DNA from: Bradyrhizobium sp. dw_411
Lineage (GTDB): Bacteria > Pseudomonadota > Alphaproteobacteria > Rhizobiales > Xanthobacteraceae
Direction: 5' to 3'
DNA: 63,466 nucleotides
Assembly: GCF_018449695.1 (NCBI RefSeq)
Contig: NZ_JAAVUY010000030.1
Coordinates: 1 to 63,466, forward strand
The position numbers and the translations under genes are program-made. The notes below the pieces were generated by a model, which made no database searches, was not told the DNA's origin, and saw only the letters and a program-made list of their open reading frames with translations. Shown one piece after another: positions 49,417 to 57,199 of this stretch (its first letter is position 1; every line of letters starts with the position of its first letter).

Positions 49417-50190
49417 ATGAATCAGGAGTTCGAGCGCAGCAAGGTGCCTGAAGTTACGCTGGTGTTCTGGATCATCAAGATCCTCGCCACCACCCTTGGC
49501 GAAACCGGCGGCGACGCCGTCTCGATGTCGATGGATCTCGGTTACGCCGTCAGCAGCTTCATCTTCATCGGTATCTTCGTGGTCGCGGTGATTGCGCAGA
49601 TTTCGGCGAAGAAATTTCATCCGTTCCTGTACTGGCTCGTTGTCATTGCCACAACGACCGCGGGCACGACTATGGCCGACTTCGCCGACCGTTCGCTCGG
49701 CATCGGTTATCCCGGCGGCGCTTCGCTGCTGTTCGTACTACTGATGGCTTCGCTGGCGATCTGGTACCGGTCGGCGGGAACGATCTCGGTCAACACGGTT
49801 TCGACGCCGCGCATCGAGATATTCTATTGGGTGGCGATCCTGTTTTCACAGACGCTCGGCACCGCGCTCGGCGACTGGATGGCCGATACCAACGGCCTCG
49901 GATACGACGGCGGCGCGCTGGTGTTCACGGCGGGGCTGGTGCTGATCGCAGCCGGCTATTTTTTCACGCGCATATCGAGAACGCTGCTGTTCTGGGGCGC
50001 CTTTATCCTGACCCGGCCATTGGGCGCCACGCTGGGCGACCTGCTCGACAAGCCGCTCGACAATGGCGGCTTCGCCTTCAGCCGGTTTTACGCCACCGGA
50101 ATCCTGGCCGCCGTGATCATCGCCTGCGTGGCGTTTCTGCCGCAACGCGCCGGCACGCATCCGGGCAAATCGCAGGCGACGCCGGGCTGA
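49417..50190 (+). CDS. COG4705-type membrane protein
   Basis: This 257-residue protein has about eight membrane segments and an internal repeat: the segments VFWIIKILATTLGETGGDAV, TTAGTTMADFADRSLGIGYP, LFSQTLGTALGDWMADTNG and FILTRPLGATLGDLLDKPL all carry T-x-G/T-x3-D. COG4705 is of unknown function. The ATG at 49417 follows AGGAAGG. It starts 37 bases after the rpiR stop, probably co-transcribed. Confidence 0.85.
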   Translation: MNQEFERSKVPEVTLVFWIIKILATTLGETGGDAVSMSMDLGYAVSSFIFIGIFVVAVIAQISAKKFHPFLYWLVVIATTTAGTTMADFADRSLGIGYPGGASLLFVLLMASLAIWYRSAGTISVNTVSTPRIEIFYWVAILFSQTLGTALGDWMADTNGLGYDGGALVFTAGLVLIAAGYFFTRISRTLLFWGAFILTRPLGATLGDLLDKPLDNGGFAFSRFYATGILAAVIIACVAFLPQRAGTHPGKSQATPG

Positions 50191-50379
50191 CGGGATGCTG
50201 TTTTCCCGACCAGCCTATCGCGGCAGCGGCGCCGACAGGATGCTCCAGGCCTCAGACGATACGGAACGATTTCCTCGGGTGTGGATTGGCTTTGCGAGTC
50301 TATCGCCGGCCAAGGCAAGGCGAATTGATCGTTTGATTTGATCATTCCTGTCCGCCCCGGATTCTCGCAAGGAGATTTC

Positions 50380-51516
50380 ATGAGCGCCGCATCGAGAACC
50401 GCCGCTATATTTTTGGCGACATCCGTACTCGTCGCTTTCGGCGGCTTGGCGAACGCTCAGACTGCTGCCGAAAAATCGGCCGATAAACCCGCCATATCGT
50501 CGTCAACAGCCGATCCCGCCGCTAAAGCCGATCCCGACATGGCGAAGGTGCTCGCGGCCTTGAACGATCTCCACCCAAAACCGATTGAAACGCTCACGCC
50601 AACCGAAGCGCGCAAGCAATATTCCGCCACCGATGCGGTGAAGAAGGTGATCAAGGACGAAGGCCTCAAGGTCGATCCGCATCAGGGCCTGTCGATTTCC
50701 AATAACCATTTCGCCGATATGGGATCGCTTCATCTTCGCTTCTACACGCCCGCGAACACCAAGAAAGACTCCGACCTTCCCGTCATTGTCTATTATCGAG
50801 GCGGCGGCTGGGTGATTGCCGACCTGGACACCTACGATGCATCCGCCTCGGCGATTGCGCGCAAGGCAAAGGCGATCGTCGTATCGGTCGACTATCCCAT
50901 GGCGCCCGAGCATAAATTCCCCGCGGCCCATGGCACCGCGTTCGAAGCCTACAAATACATCGTGAAACACGCCAAAAGCTGGGGCGGCAATACCGACCGG
51001 ATCGGCATTGTCGGCGAAAGCGCGGGCGGCAATCTGGCGGTGGCCATGGCCGTTGCGGCGCGCGACCAGCATATCACGATACCCGTTGCCGTCGTGGCGG
51101 TTTATCCCGTGGCCACCACCAGCATGGATACACCGTCGAAAAAGGAACAGGCCGCAGCGAAGCCGCTCAACACGCCGATGATGGCCTGGTTTTTCGACAA
51201 GCTTCTGAACAATCCCGGCGAGCAACAGGATCCGCGCCTGAACCTGGTAGCGGCCGACTTGAAGAACCTGCCGCCGATCACAATCATCAACGCTGAAATC
51301 GATCCGCTGCGGTCCGACGGCGATATGCTGGCCGACCAATTGAAAGCTGCCGGCAACGACGTCACCCACAAGGTATTCAACGGCGTCACCCACGAATTCT
51401 TCGGCATGGATGCGGTCGTGGCGAAGGCCGGCGAGGCGCAGGATTTCGCCGTTGCCCAGCTCGGCAAAGGCCTGAATGCGGTCGGCGGCACGATCGGTAC
51501 CGGCCCCGGAAAGTGA
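50380..51516 (+). CDS. exported alpha/beta hydrolase (hormone-sensitive lipase type)
   Basis: This 378-residue protein has a Sec signal (MSAASRTAAIFLATSVLVAF, cleavage near ANA-Q), a linker of about 80 residues and an alpha/beta hydrolase fold. The nucleophile elbow is GIVGESAGGNLA; the acid and His are in AEIDPLRSDG and GVTHEFFG. The oxyanion motif, normally HGGG, reads YYRGGGW, with Arg for His. It is likely an esterase in the periplasm. ATG at 50380 has GGAG upstream. Confidence 0.9.
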   Translation: MSAASRTAAIFLATSVLVAFGGLANAQTAAEKSADKPAISSSTADPAAKADPDMAKVLAALNDLHPKPIETLTPTEARKQYSATDAVKKVIKDEGLKVDPHQGLSISNNHFADMGSLHLRFYTPANTKKDSDLPVIVYYRGGGWVIADLDTYDASASAIARKAKAIVVSVDYPMAPEHKFPAAHGTAFEAYKYIVKHAKSWGGNTDRIGIVGESAGGNLAVAMAVAARDQHITIPVAVVAVYPVATTSMDTPSKKEQAAAKPLNTPMMAWFFDKLLNNPGEQQDPRLNLVAADLKNLPPITIINAEIDPLRSDGDMLADQLKAAGNDVTHKVFNGVTHEFFGMDAVVAKAGEAQDFAVAQLGKGLNAVGGTIGTGPGK

Positions 51517-51616
51517 GAGTCAGGGACGCCGGCAGTTTGCGCCCTCACGCAAGCCGCGCAACTTTCAGGTGACCGGGGCGTTTAATTTTTGTGCTTTCAC
51601 ACCAGAGGAGTGGCCA

Positions 51617-51856
51617 ATGCCGGATAGCTCGCAAATCAAGGAACACATGGACGTCATTTCGTCCGACCGAAAAACGGTCGGAAAGGTCGATCACCTCGAC
51701 GGACCCGACAAGATCAAGCTGACAAAACAAAGTTCACCGGATGGGCAGCACCATCATTTCATCCCGGTGTCGTGGGTGGATCATGTGGATCAACATGTTC
51801 ATCTGAATAAATCAGGTGCTGACGTCACGGCGCATTGGCAGCACGGTCAGAAGTAA
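51617..51856 (+). CDS. DUF2171 protein
   Basis: This 79-residue protein has the PRC-barrel-like DUF2171 pattern: IKEHMDVISSDRKTVGKVDH, PVSWVDHVDQHVHL. Such proteins are often stress-associated; function unknown. GAGGAG lies upstream of the ATG at 51617. Confidence 0.88.
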   Translation: MPDSSQIKEHMDVISSDRKTVGKVDHLDGPDKIKLTKQSSPDGQHHHFIPVSWVDHVDQHVHLNKSGADVTAHWQHGQK

Positions 51857-51881
51857 TTTCCGACCGAGCGATCAACCGGGT

Positions 51882-51918
51882 CTTCGGAGCGCTAACCATG
51901 GTAGAATGCGCTCCGAAG
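51882..51918. terminator. hairpin after the DUF2171 gene
   Basis: CTTCGGAGCGC pairs perfectly with GCGCTCCGAAG across a 15-base loop. No U-tract follows, so it may be a processing or regulatory hairpin rather than a true terminator. Confidence 0.4.
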
Positions 51919-51961
51919 CGACGTCTCGCGGCCAAGGAACTCCTAATGCAAGGAACTCCTA

Positions 51962-52171
51962 ATGGATGAGAATCGGTTTGCCGCCCTGCTTGGCCACGCC
52001 GCGCTTAAGGTTTGGCCGGATCTTCCGCGCGAAGCGCAGGAGCGTTTGTTCTCGGCGGCTGTCGATGACGCTGTGATCGCAAATTCGCTTGCAGAGTTTT
52101 TGCATGACCGGCATCCCAAGACTTTGCAACCCAAAACCTCGCATCCGCCCAAACCCACCCGGCTTGCGTAA
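51962..52171 (+). CDS. small hypothetical protein
   Basis: This 69-residue protein (MDENRFAALLGHAALKVWPD) has a helical N-terminal half and a basic, proline-rich tail. No family was recognised. Its Shine-Dalgarno and start are duplicated in tandem: AAGGAACTCCTAATG occurs twice at a 16-base period, and the first copy opens a seven-codon leader that ends just inside the gene. It is immediately upstream of exoD-like. Confidence 0.5.
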   Translation: MDENRFAALLGHAALKVWPDLPREAQERLFSAAVDDAVIANSLAEFLHDRHPKTLQPKTSHPPKPTRLA

Positions 52172-52192
52172 GCGGCATCCGGATATAGACCT

Positions 52193-52777
52193 ATGCCGGT
52201 TCACACGTCGGATCTGCTGAAGCGGCTGATCGACGAGGTGCCAAAGGACACCGTCGATCTGGACTGGCTTCTTGGACATCTTCAGAAGCGCGCGTTCGGA
52301 CTTCTACTGCTCATCCTGGCCATCGCCATTATCATCCCGGGCCTCGGGGTTGTCGCAAGCTTCGCGATGGTCTTTCCCGCCGTGGAAATGCTGCTCGGTC
52401 GTGATCGGCCGACCTTGCCGCATTTTCTCACCAAACGTCCCTTTGCAGCGCAGCGCTTCACGAAGTGGGCTGCCCGGGCTCTCCCGGTCCTGCGGGCTAT
52501 CGAGCGGGTAAGCCGGTCGCGTTGGCACACACCCGCGGCTGCCACCAAACGAACGCTCGGTCTTCTTGTCCTGCTGCTGGTGCTTTCCGGCATCTGGCCG
52601 CTACCCCTCATTAACGTCGTTCCAGCCATCACGATTGCGGTCCTGGCAATTGCCCTTCTTCAGGAAGATGGGCTGCTGCTAGCCGTCGCGTTCTCCGTGG
52701 GAATCCTGTCGCTGCTGGCTTTCGGATTGCTGGTTTGGAAGTCGGCCGACGCTCTCGAACACCTCTTCAGTAGCTAG
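52193..52777 (+). CDS. exoD: ExoD-family membrane protein
   Basis: This 194-residue protein has the ExoD (exopolysaccharide synthesis, ExoD) layout: a short cytosolic helix and four to five membrane segments, with FGLLLLILAIAIIIPGLGVV and KWAARALPVLRAIERVSRSRW. ExoD affects succinoglycan production and alkali tolerance in Sinorhizobium; the mechanism is unknown. Confidence 0.88.
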   Translation: MPVHTSDLLKRLIDEVPKDTVDLDWLLGHLQKRAFGLLLLILAIAIIIPGLGVVASFAMVFPAVEMLLGRDRPTLPHFLTKRPFAAQRFTKWAARALPVLRAIERVSRSRWHTPAAATKRTLGLLVLLLVLSGIWPLPLINVVPAITIAVLAIALLQEDGLLLAVAFSVGILSLLAFGLLVWKSADALEHLFSS

Positions 52778-52857
52778 CTCCATACGCCCTGGCGGCAAGT
52801 CTTGAAGCCGCTGTCGTCGCTGGCTTGCCGGCCCCGAAAACAAGTGTCTGCTCATTC

Positions 52858-52882
52858 GGAACGCATCTGCTCTGGTCGGGTT
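52858..52882 (+). promoter_or_regulatory. EcfG-type (general stress) promoter motif
   Basis: GGAAC and GTT are exactly 17 bases apart, 60 bases before the DUF4142 start at 52942. This matches the consensus for EcfG-dependent promoters. Confidence 0.65.
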
Positions 52883-52941
52883 GAATTATGACAGCGCGCG
52901 AGCCAATTCGCGCGATCCGAACAAAAGCAAGGACACGTGAC

Positions 52942-53478
52942 ATGAAAAGGACGGCACTGACGGTCGCCGCGACGGCACTCCTGATTTCCACATCCGCTTT
53001 CGCGCAATCGGTCGGGGAAAAGACCGGCGTCAACTCCACGCTCGGCATCAGCCCGACCACAGCCGATTTCGTCAAGGAAGCCGCGATGAGCGACATGACC
53101 GAAATCGCGGCCGCCAAGATCGGCCAGGAGCGTGGCAACGCGCCGGAAAAGGCTTTTGCAGCTCAGATGATCACCGATCACACCAAGACATCCGAAGAGC
53201 TCAATTCAATAGCTCCGGCAGACGCCAAGGCCACGGTCCCTCCTGCGCTTGATAGTTCGTCGCAGAGCAAGATCGACAAACTCAAGAATGCGAAGCCCGA
53301 GGACTTCTCCTCCGACTACGATTCGATGCAGGTCAGCGCCCATAAGGATGCGGTTTCGCTGTTCGAGCGCTACGCCAAGAGCGGCGATGATCCGAAGTTG
53401 AAGGACTGGGCCGGCAAGACGCTTCCGGCCCTGCAGCACCATCTCGAAATGGCGCAGAACCTCCGCAAGATGGATTAG
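52942..53478 (+). CDS. exported DUF4142 ferritin-like protein
   Basis: This 178-residue protein has a Sec signal (MKRTALTVAATALLISTSAFA-Q region) and a DUF4142 four-helix bundle: FVKEAAMSDMTEIAAAKIG, FAAQMITDHTKTSEELN, HKDAVSLFERYA, LPALQHHLEMAQNL. These periplasmic ferritin-like proteins are stress-induced. The EcfG-type promoter upstream agrees. Confidence 0.9.
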   Translation: MKRTALTVAATALLISTSAFAQSVGEKTGVNSTLGISPTTADFVKEAAMSDMTEIAAAKIGQERGNAPEKAFAAQMITDHTKTSEELNSIAPADAKATVPPALDSSSQSKIDKLKNAKPEDFSSDYDSMQVSAHKDAVSLFERYAKSGDDPKLKDWAGKTLPALQHHLEMAQNLRKMD

Positions 53479-53556
53479 CCGCCATATCAAATTTGCTCCA
53501 GAGCACGCAACATCAACGGGTTGTGGCCGTCATTGGCCTGATAAATGCGAGGAACA

Positions 53557-54111
53557 ATGGCGCTTGTTCGCGTAAACCCCACCCGCGCTGACTTCGCGAT
53601 CGCCGACGGCATCGCCGCGCGAACCGATCCACCTGCCGAACATGTTGCCGAAGCAGTCACTTGGGGCGCCGACGAACACGTCCTGTGCGCCCTCGCTGTC
53701 GGCTGGTGGCTCTACGCGCGAAAGCGCGGCGCACCCGTTCGTCGTGCCAGCGATCATGTTCTAGTCACGACACTCGCCGCCGCCGCCCTGCCGCATGTGC
53801 TCAAACGTATTTTCGATCAGGAGCGCCCTGATCGTTTGACGGCACTCGGACACCTGCATGGCATCCCGTTATCCGGAAAGCGCCTCGACGCGTTTCCCTC
53901 CGGCCACGCCGTCCATATCGGCGCCCTGGCATCAGCGGCGACAGTAATGCCGGCGGCCCAGCGCAATGCCATCTGGGCAGTGGGAGGCGGATTGGTGCTC
54001 ACACGGATTGTTCTGCTCGCCCATTGGACAAGCGATGTCGTCGCGGGCCTGGCTGTCGGGGTCATCGTAGAGCGCCTGCTCCGGTGTGTGACCGGCTTTG
54101 GGCGGCGCTGA
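53557..54111 (+). CDS. PAP2-family phosphatase
   Basis: This 184-residue protein has the three PAP2 motifs: KRIFDQERPDR, PSGHAVHIGA and RIVLLAHWTSDVVAG. It is a membrane phosphatase with several hydrophobic segments, probably acting on a lipid phosphate. ATG at 53557 with GAGGA upstream; ATG at 53545 is an alternative. Confidence 0.9.
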   Translation: MALVRVNPTRADFAIADGIAARTDPPAEHVAEAVTWGADEHVLCALAVGWWLYARKRGAPVRRASDHVLVTTLAAAALPHVLKRIFDQERPDRLTALGHLHGIPLSGKRLDAFPSGHAVHIGALASAATVMPAAQRNAIWAVGGGLVLTRIVLLAHWTSDVVAGLAVGVIVERLLRCVTGFGRR

Positions 54112-54140
54112 ACTTACCTCTTCTTGCCTGAAAGCATCGC

Positions 54141-54773
54141 ATGGCTGTTCTCGAATCTCTGAAGAAAATGGCTGAAAAGGCAACCGGCATGGCGAGGCCG
54201 TCACGCAGCCAGGTCAAAGAGCTGGTCCGGTCGCGCAAGGCAAACGCGTTCTCCTTCAAGGACGACGGCGTAATTCCAAATCATCCCCGTTGGCCGCTGG
54301 TGCTTTATCGGGGAGCTATTTCTCTCCCCGGCAATCTCGATCCGGCGGCGATCATCGAAGATCTCTTCGATGAAAATGGCTGGGGAGATTCCTGGCGGAA
54401 CGGGATTTACGACTACGTCCACTACCATTCGCGCATTCACGAGGTGCTCGGCATCGCCAGGGGCACAGGCGCGGTTCGCTTCGGCGGCAATAACGGCAGG
54501 ACCATTCAACTAAAGGCCGGCGATGTCGCTATTCTTCCCGCCGGTACCGGCCATCAATGTCTGGCCGCGAGTACCGATTTCCTGGTGGTCGGCGCCTATC
54601 CGCCGTCGGGCACCTACGATGAATGCACGAAAAGCGAAGACCACGCCCGCGCGCTGAAAACAATCCCCAGAGTCGGCCGGCCCCGCAAGGATCCCGTCTA
54701 CGGCACCAAGGGGCCGCTTCTGTCGGCGTGGGAAGCTCTCTCATCGCGCCGGAAAACTCGACGAGCCGGGTAA
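54141..54773 (+). CDS. cupin-domain protein (YjlB-like)
   Basis: This 210-residue protein has an RmlC-like cupin: YDYVHYHSRIHEVLGIARG holds the metal His residues and LKAGDVAILPAGTGHQCLA is the second cupin motif. YjlB-type proteins have no proven activity. It follows the PAP2 gene by 29 bases, so it is probably in the same transcript. Confidence 0.87.
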   Translation: MAVLESLKKMAEKATGMARPSRSQVKELVRSRKANAFSFKDDGVIPNHPRWPLVLYRGAISLPGNLDPAAIIEDLFDENGWGDSWRNGIYDYVHYHSRIHEVLGIARGTGAVRFGGNNGRTIQLKAGDVAILPAGTGHQCLAASTDFLVVGAYPPSGTYDECTKSEDHARALKTIPRVGRPRKDPVYGTKGPLLSAWEALSSRRKTRRAG

Positions 54774-54796
54774 GGGCCCGCGTCTTGGTTCGATTA

Positions 54797-55807
54797 CTAG
54801 TTTTGCGCGTGCATAATCACGCGCCCGAAGGGACGATCCTCGATCAGATAGCGGACGGCTTCAGCAGCCTTAGACATCGGGAATGTCCGGGCGATGGTGG
54901 GCTGCAAGGTGCTCTCCTTCAAATATTCGAGCAGCGCCTGGCCGGCTGACGCCACCGTTTGCGGGGTGAAGAGCCTGAAAGTGAAGCCGCGGATTGTCGC
55001 CGCCTTCCAGATGATGTCGGTCACGTTGACATCCGCCTCGCGTCCCCCGGCATAACCGGCGATCACCATGGTGCCGCCAAAGGCGAGCGAGGACAGCGCT
55101 TGACCGGTCAGCGTTCCGCTGACGCCGTCCACGACCACATCCACGCCCTTGCCGTCGGTGATACGCAGAACGCCATCCTTCAGGCTCTCTTTGGAGAGGT
55201 CGATGACATGCTGATATCCTGCCGCGCGGGCGCGCTCGGATTTTTCGGTGTTGCTCGCGGTGGAGATCACCAACGCAGCACCGAGGCGGCGCGCGACCTG
55301 CACGGTTTCCATGCCGACGGCACCGCCGATGGCCGGCGCCAGCACGCTCTGTCCCGGCTTGAACTGCGCAAGCTCGGTCAACGCCAGGTAGCCGGTCAGA
55401 TATCCGGCGCCGGCGAGATAGGCCGCGGCGTGATCGTCGTCGATGCCGTCGGGGATAAGTGAAAGGCCCGCCGCCGGGGCCGCAACGAACTCGCGCCAGG
55501 TGCCATCCGCCACAATGCCGAAACCCGGCCCCCTGACGAACACGCGATCGCCGGCACGAAAGGCATTGCTGTTGGTCTCGACGACGACACCCGCGCCGGT
55601 CTGGCCGCCGATGCGCGGCAGGTTTTGCGGCGTCGCCGCGTAGTAGTGACCCGAACGAAACGTATTGTCCAACGGGTTGATGCCGACGCTGCGCATCTCG
55701 ACGAGAACCTCGCCGTCGCGCAATTGGGGCCGCGGCAGCTCGAAGAGCCGGTTTTCGCTGTAATCGCCGTAGGACTTGTACTGAATGGCTTTCATCATCT
55801 GGCTCAT
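54797..55807 (-). CDS. NADPH:quinone reductase-like zinc-free alcohol dehydrogenase (MDR)
   Basis: This 336-residue medium-chain dehydrogenase/reductase has a GroES-like N-terminus (VGINPLDNTFRSG, GQTGAGVVVE) and a Rossmann domain (VLAPAIGGAVGMETVQVARRL). Zinc-ligand cysteines are absent. It probably reduces quinones or enones with NADPH. The ATG at 55807 or 55798 starts MMKAIQYKSYG. It is divergent from the LysR gene, which probably controls it. Confidence 0.9.
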   Translation of the reverse strand: MSQMMKAIQYKSYGDYSENRLFELPRPQLRDGEVLVEMRSVGINPLDNTFRSGHYYAATPQNLPRIGGQTGAGVVVETNSNAFRAGDRVFVRGPGFGIVADGTWREFVAAPAAGLSLIPDGIDDDHAAAYLAGAGYLTGYLALTELAQFKPGQSVLAPAIGGAVGMETVQVARRLGAALVISTASNTEKSERARAAGYQHVIDLSKESLKDGVLRITDGKGVDVVVDGVSGTLTGQALSSLAFGGTMVIAGYAGGREADVNVTDIIWKAATIRGFTFRLFTPQTVASAGQALLEYLKESTLQPTIARTFPMSKAAEAVRYLIEDRPFGRVIMHAQN

Positions 55808-55919
55808 GTGCTGGGTGCCGCGGGATCGTGCTGGCCGACGATCTACGCCTTCCAAATTCCACTACTAGCGGATAAAATCGGGAAGTGTCCTCTCATGAAT
55901 GGAAGGCTGGAGATCATCC

Positions 55920-56816
55920 ATGGATCGTCTGGAGGCAATGACCATTCTGGTGGCGGCGGTGGATACCGGCAGCCTCTCGGCGGCCAGCCGGCATCTGCGC
56001 ATCCCGCTCGCGACAGTCAGCCGAAGGGTTTCGGAGCTGGAAGCGCAGTTGAATGTCCGCCTGCTCCACCGCGGCAACCGAAAGCTTGTTGTGACCGACA
56101 TCGGGCGCAGCTATGTCGCCTCATGCCGCCGGATCATGGAGGAGATCGCCGAAGCCGAGCGCGCGGCGTCAGGCGAATATCACTCGCCTCAGGGCGAACT
56201 GATCATCACCGCGCCCTCGGTCCTGGGCCGCAGTCATGTTCTGCCGATCGTCGTGGAATTTCAGCGGGCCTTTCCGGATATCAGAATGCGGATGCAACTC
56301 ACCGATCGGCAGGTGAATTTGGTGGAAGAGCACGTCGACCTCGCCGTGCGTCTCGGCGAATTGCCGGACAGCAGCACGATCGGCACACGCGTTGGAGCTA
56401 TCAAGCTGGTGCTGTGCGCCAGCCCCGCTTACTTGAAAAAGCGCGGCACGCCGAAACGGCCCGCCGATCTCATGGCGCATGACTGCGTGATCCATGAAGG
56501 CCATGCAGCGTCGTACCATTGGCAGTTCTTTACCGGAGGGACCGCGCAGACGATCCAGGTCCCCTCACGCCTCGCGGTGAATTTGGCGGAGGCCGCGGCG
56601 GTCGCAGGGGCAGGAATTGCCTGGGTATTGTCTTATCTGATCGACGATTTGCTGAAATCGCGATTGCTCGTGAAATTATTAGGCGCGTACGAGCCGCCGC
56701 CTATTCCCGTCAGTTTGATCTATCCGAGCCAGCGCCAGGTGCCGCTGAAGTTGCGCGCCTTCCTGGACTTTTCGATTCCGCGGCTGCGGCAGCGGCTCGG
56801 CTACAAAAATGCGTAG
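55920..56816 (+). CDS. LysR-family transcriptional regulator
   Basis: This 298-residue regulator has an N-terminal winged helix (MDRLEAMTILVAAVDTGSLS, LATVSRRVSELEAQL, RGNRKLVVTDIG) and a LysR effector domain. The ATG at 55920 follows GGAG by 7-8 bases. It is of the CrgA-like group, often found beside oxidoreductases. It faces the quinone reductase gene across a 112-base gap. Confidence 0.94.
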   Translation: MDRLEAMTILVAAVDTGSLSAASRHLRIPLATVSRRVSELEAQLNVRLLHRGNRKLVVTDIGRSYVASCRRIMEEIAEAERAASGEYHSPQGELIITAPSVLGRSHVLPIVVEFQRAFPDIRMRMQLTDRQVNLVEEHVDLAVRLGELPDSSTIGTRVGAIKLVLCASPAYLKKRGTPKRPADLMAHDCVIHEGHAASYHWQFFTGGTAQTIQVPSRLAVNLAEAAAVAGAGIAWVLSYLIDDLLKSRLLVKLLGAYEPPPIPVSLIYPSQRQVPLKLRAFLDFSIPRLRQRLGYKNA

Positions 56817-57199
56817 CGTACGCACGATTTTCGCCATGACGTAGCCGCAATGATCGCTCTCTCCCGTCAACGGATGCTGTTGCCGCGGCGCGAGCCGGAC
56901 GACGACAAATAAATCGGCGACGCCGGCCGCAGCGGGAAAGGGAACTCGCGTTCCCGCAAATGACGGTGATCCGGCGTTGAGCCGCACCGATAAGAGGCTG
57001 CGTCTGCAAAACAAATTCAGAAAATCGATGCAGGATGATGACCGCTTTCGATTCTGGTGTTTTTCGATTCTGGTGTTTTTGCGCAACAGCTGGCCGCGAA
57101 AATTCTGTCACGCCGCCGCACGTCATCCAGGGTTCATCGACCGCGCTCAAGTTTCAGCGGCCATAGTGGCAGGGCTTTTGCAGTGCGCAGGAGGTTGTC
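56817..57199. other. intergenic region with a short tandem repeat
   Basis: This 383-base stretch has no supported gene. It holds two copies of TTTCGATTCTGGTGTT at a 16-base period (57046-57077) and a small hairpin GGGAACTCGCGTTCCC near 56938. Confidence 0.55.
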
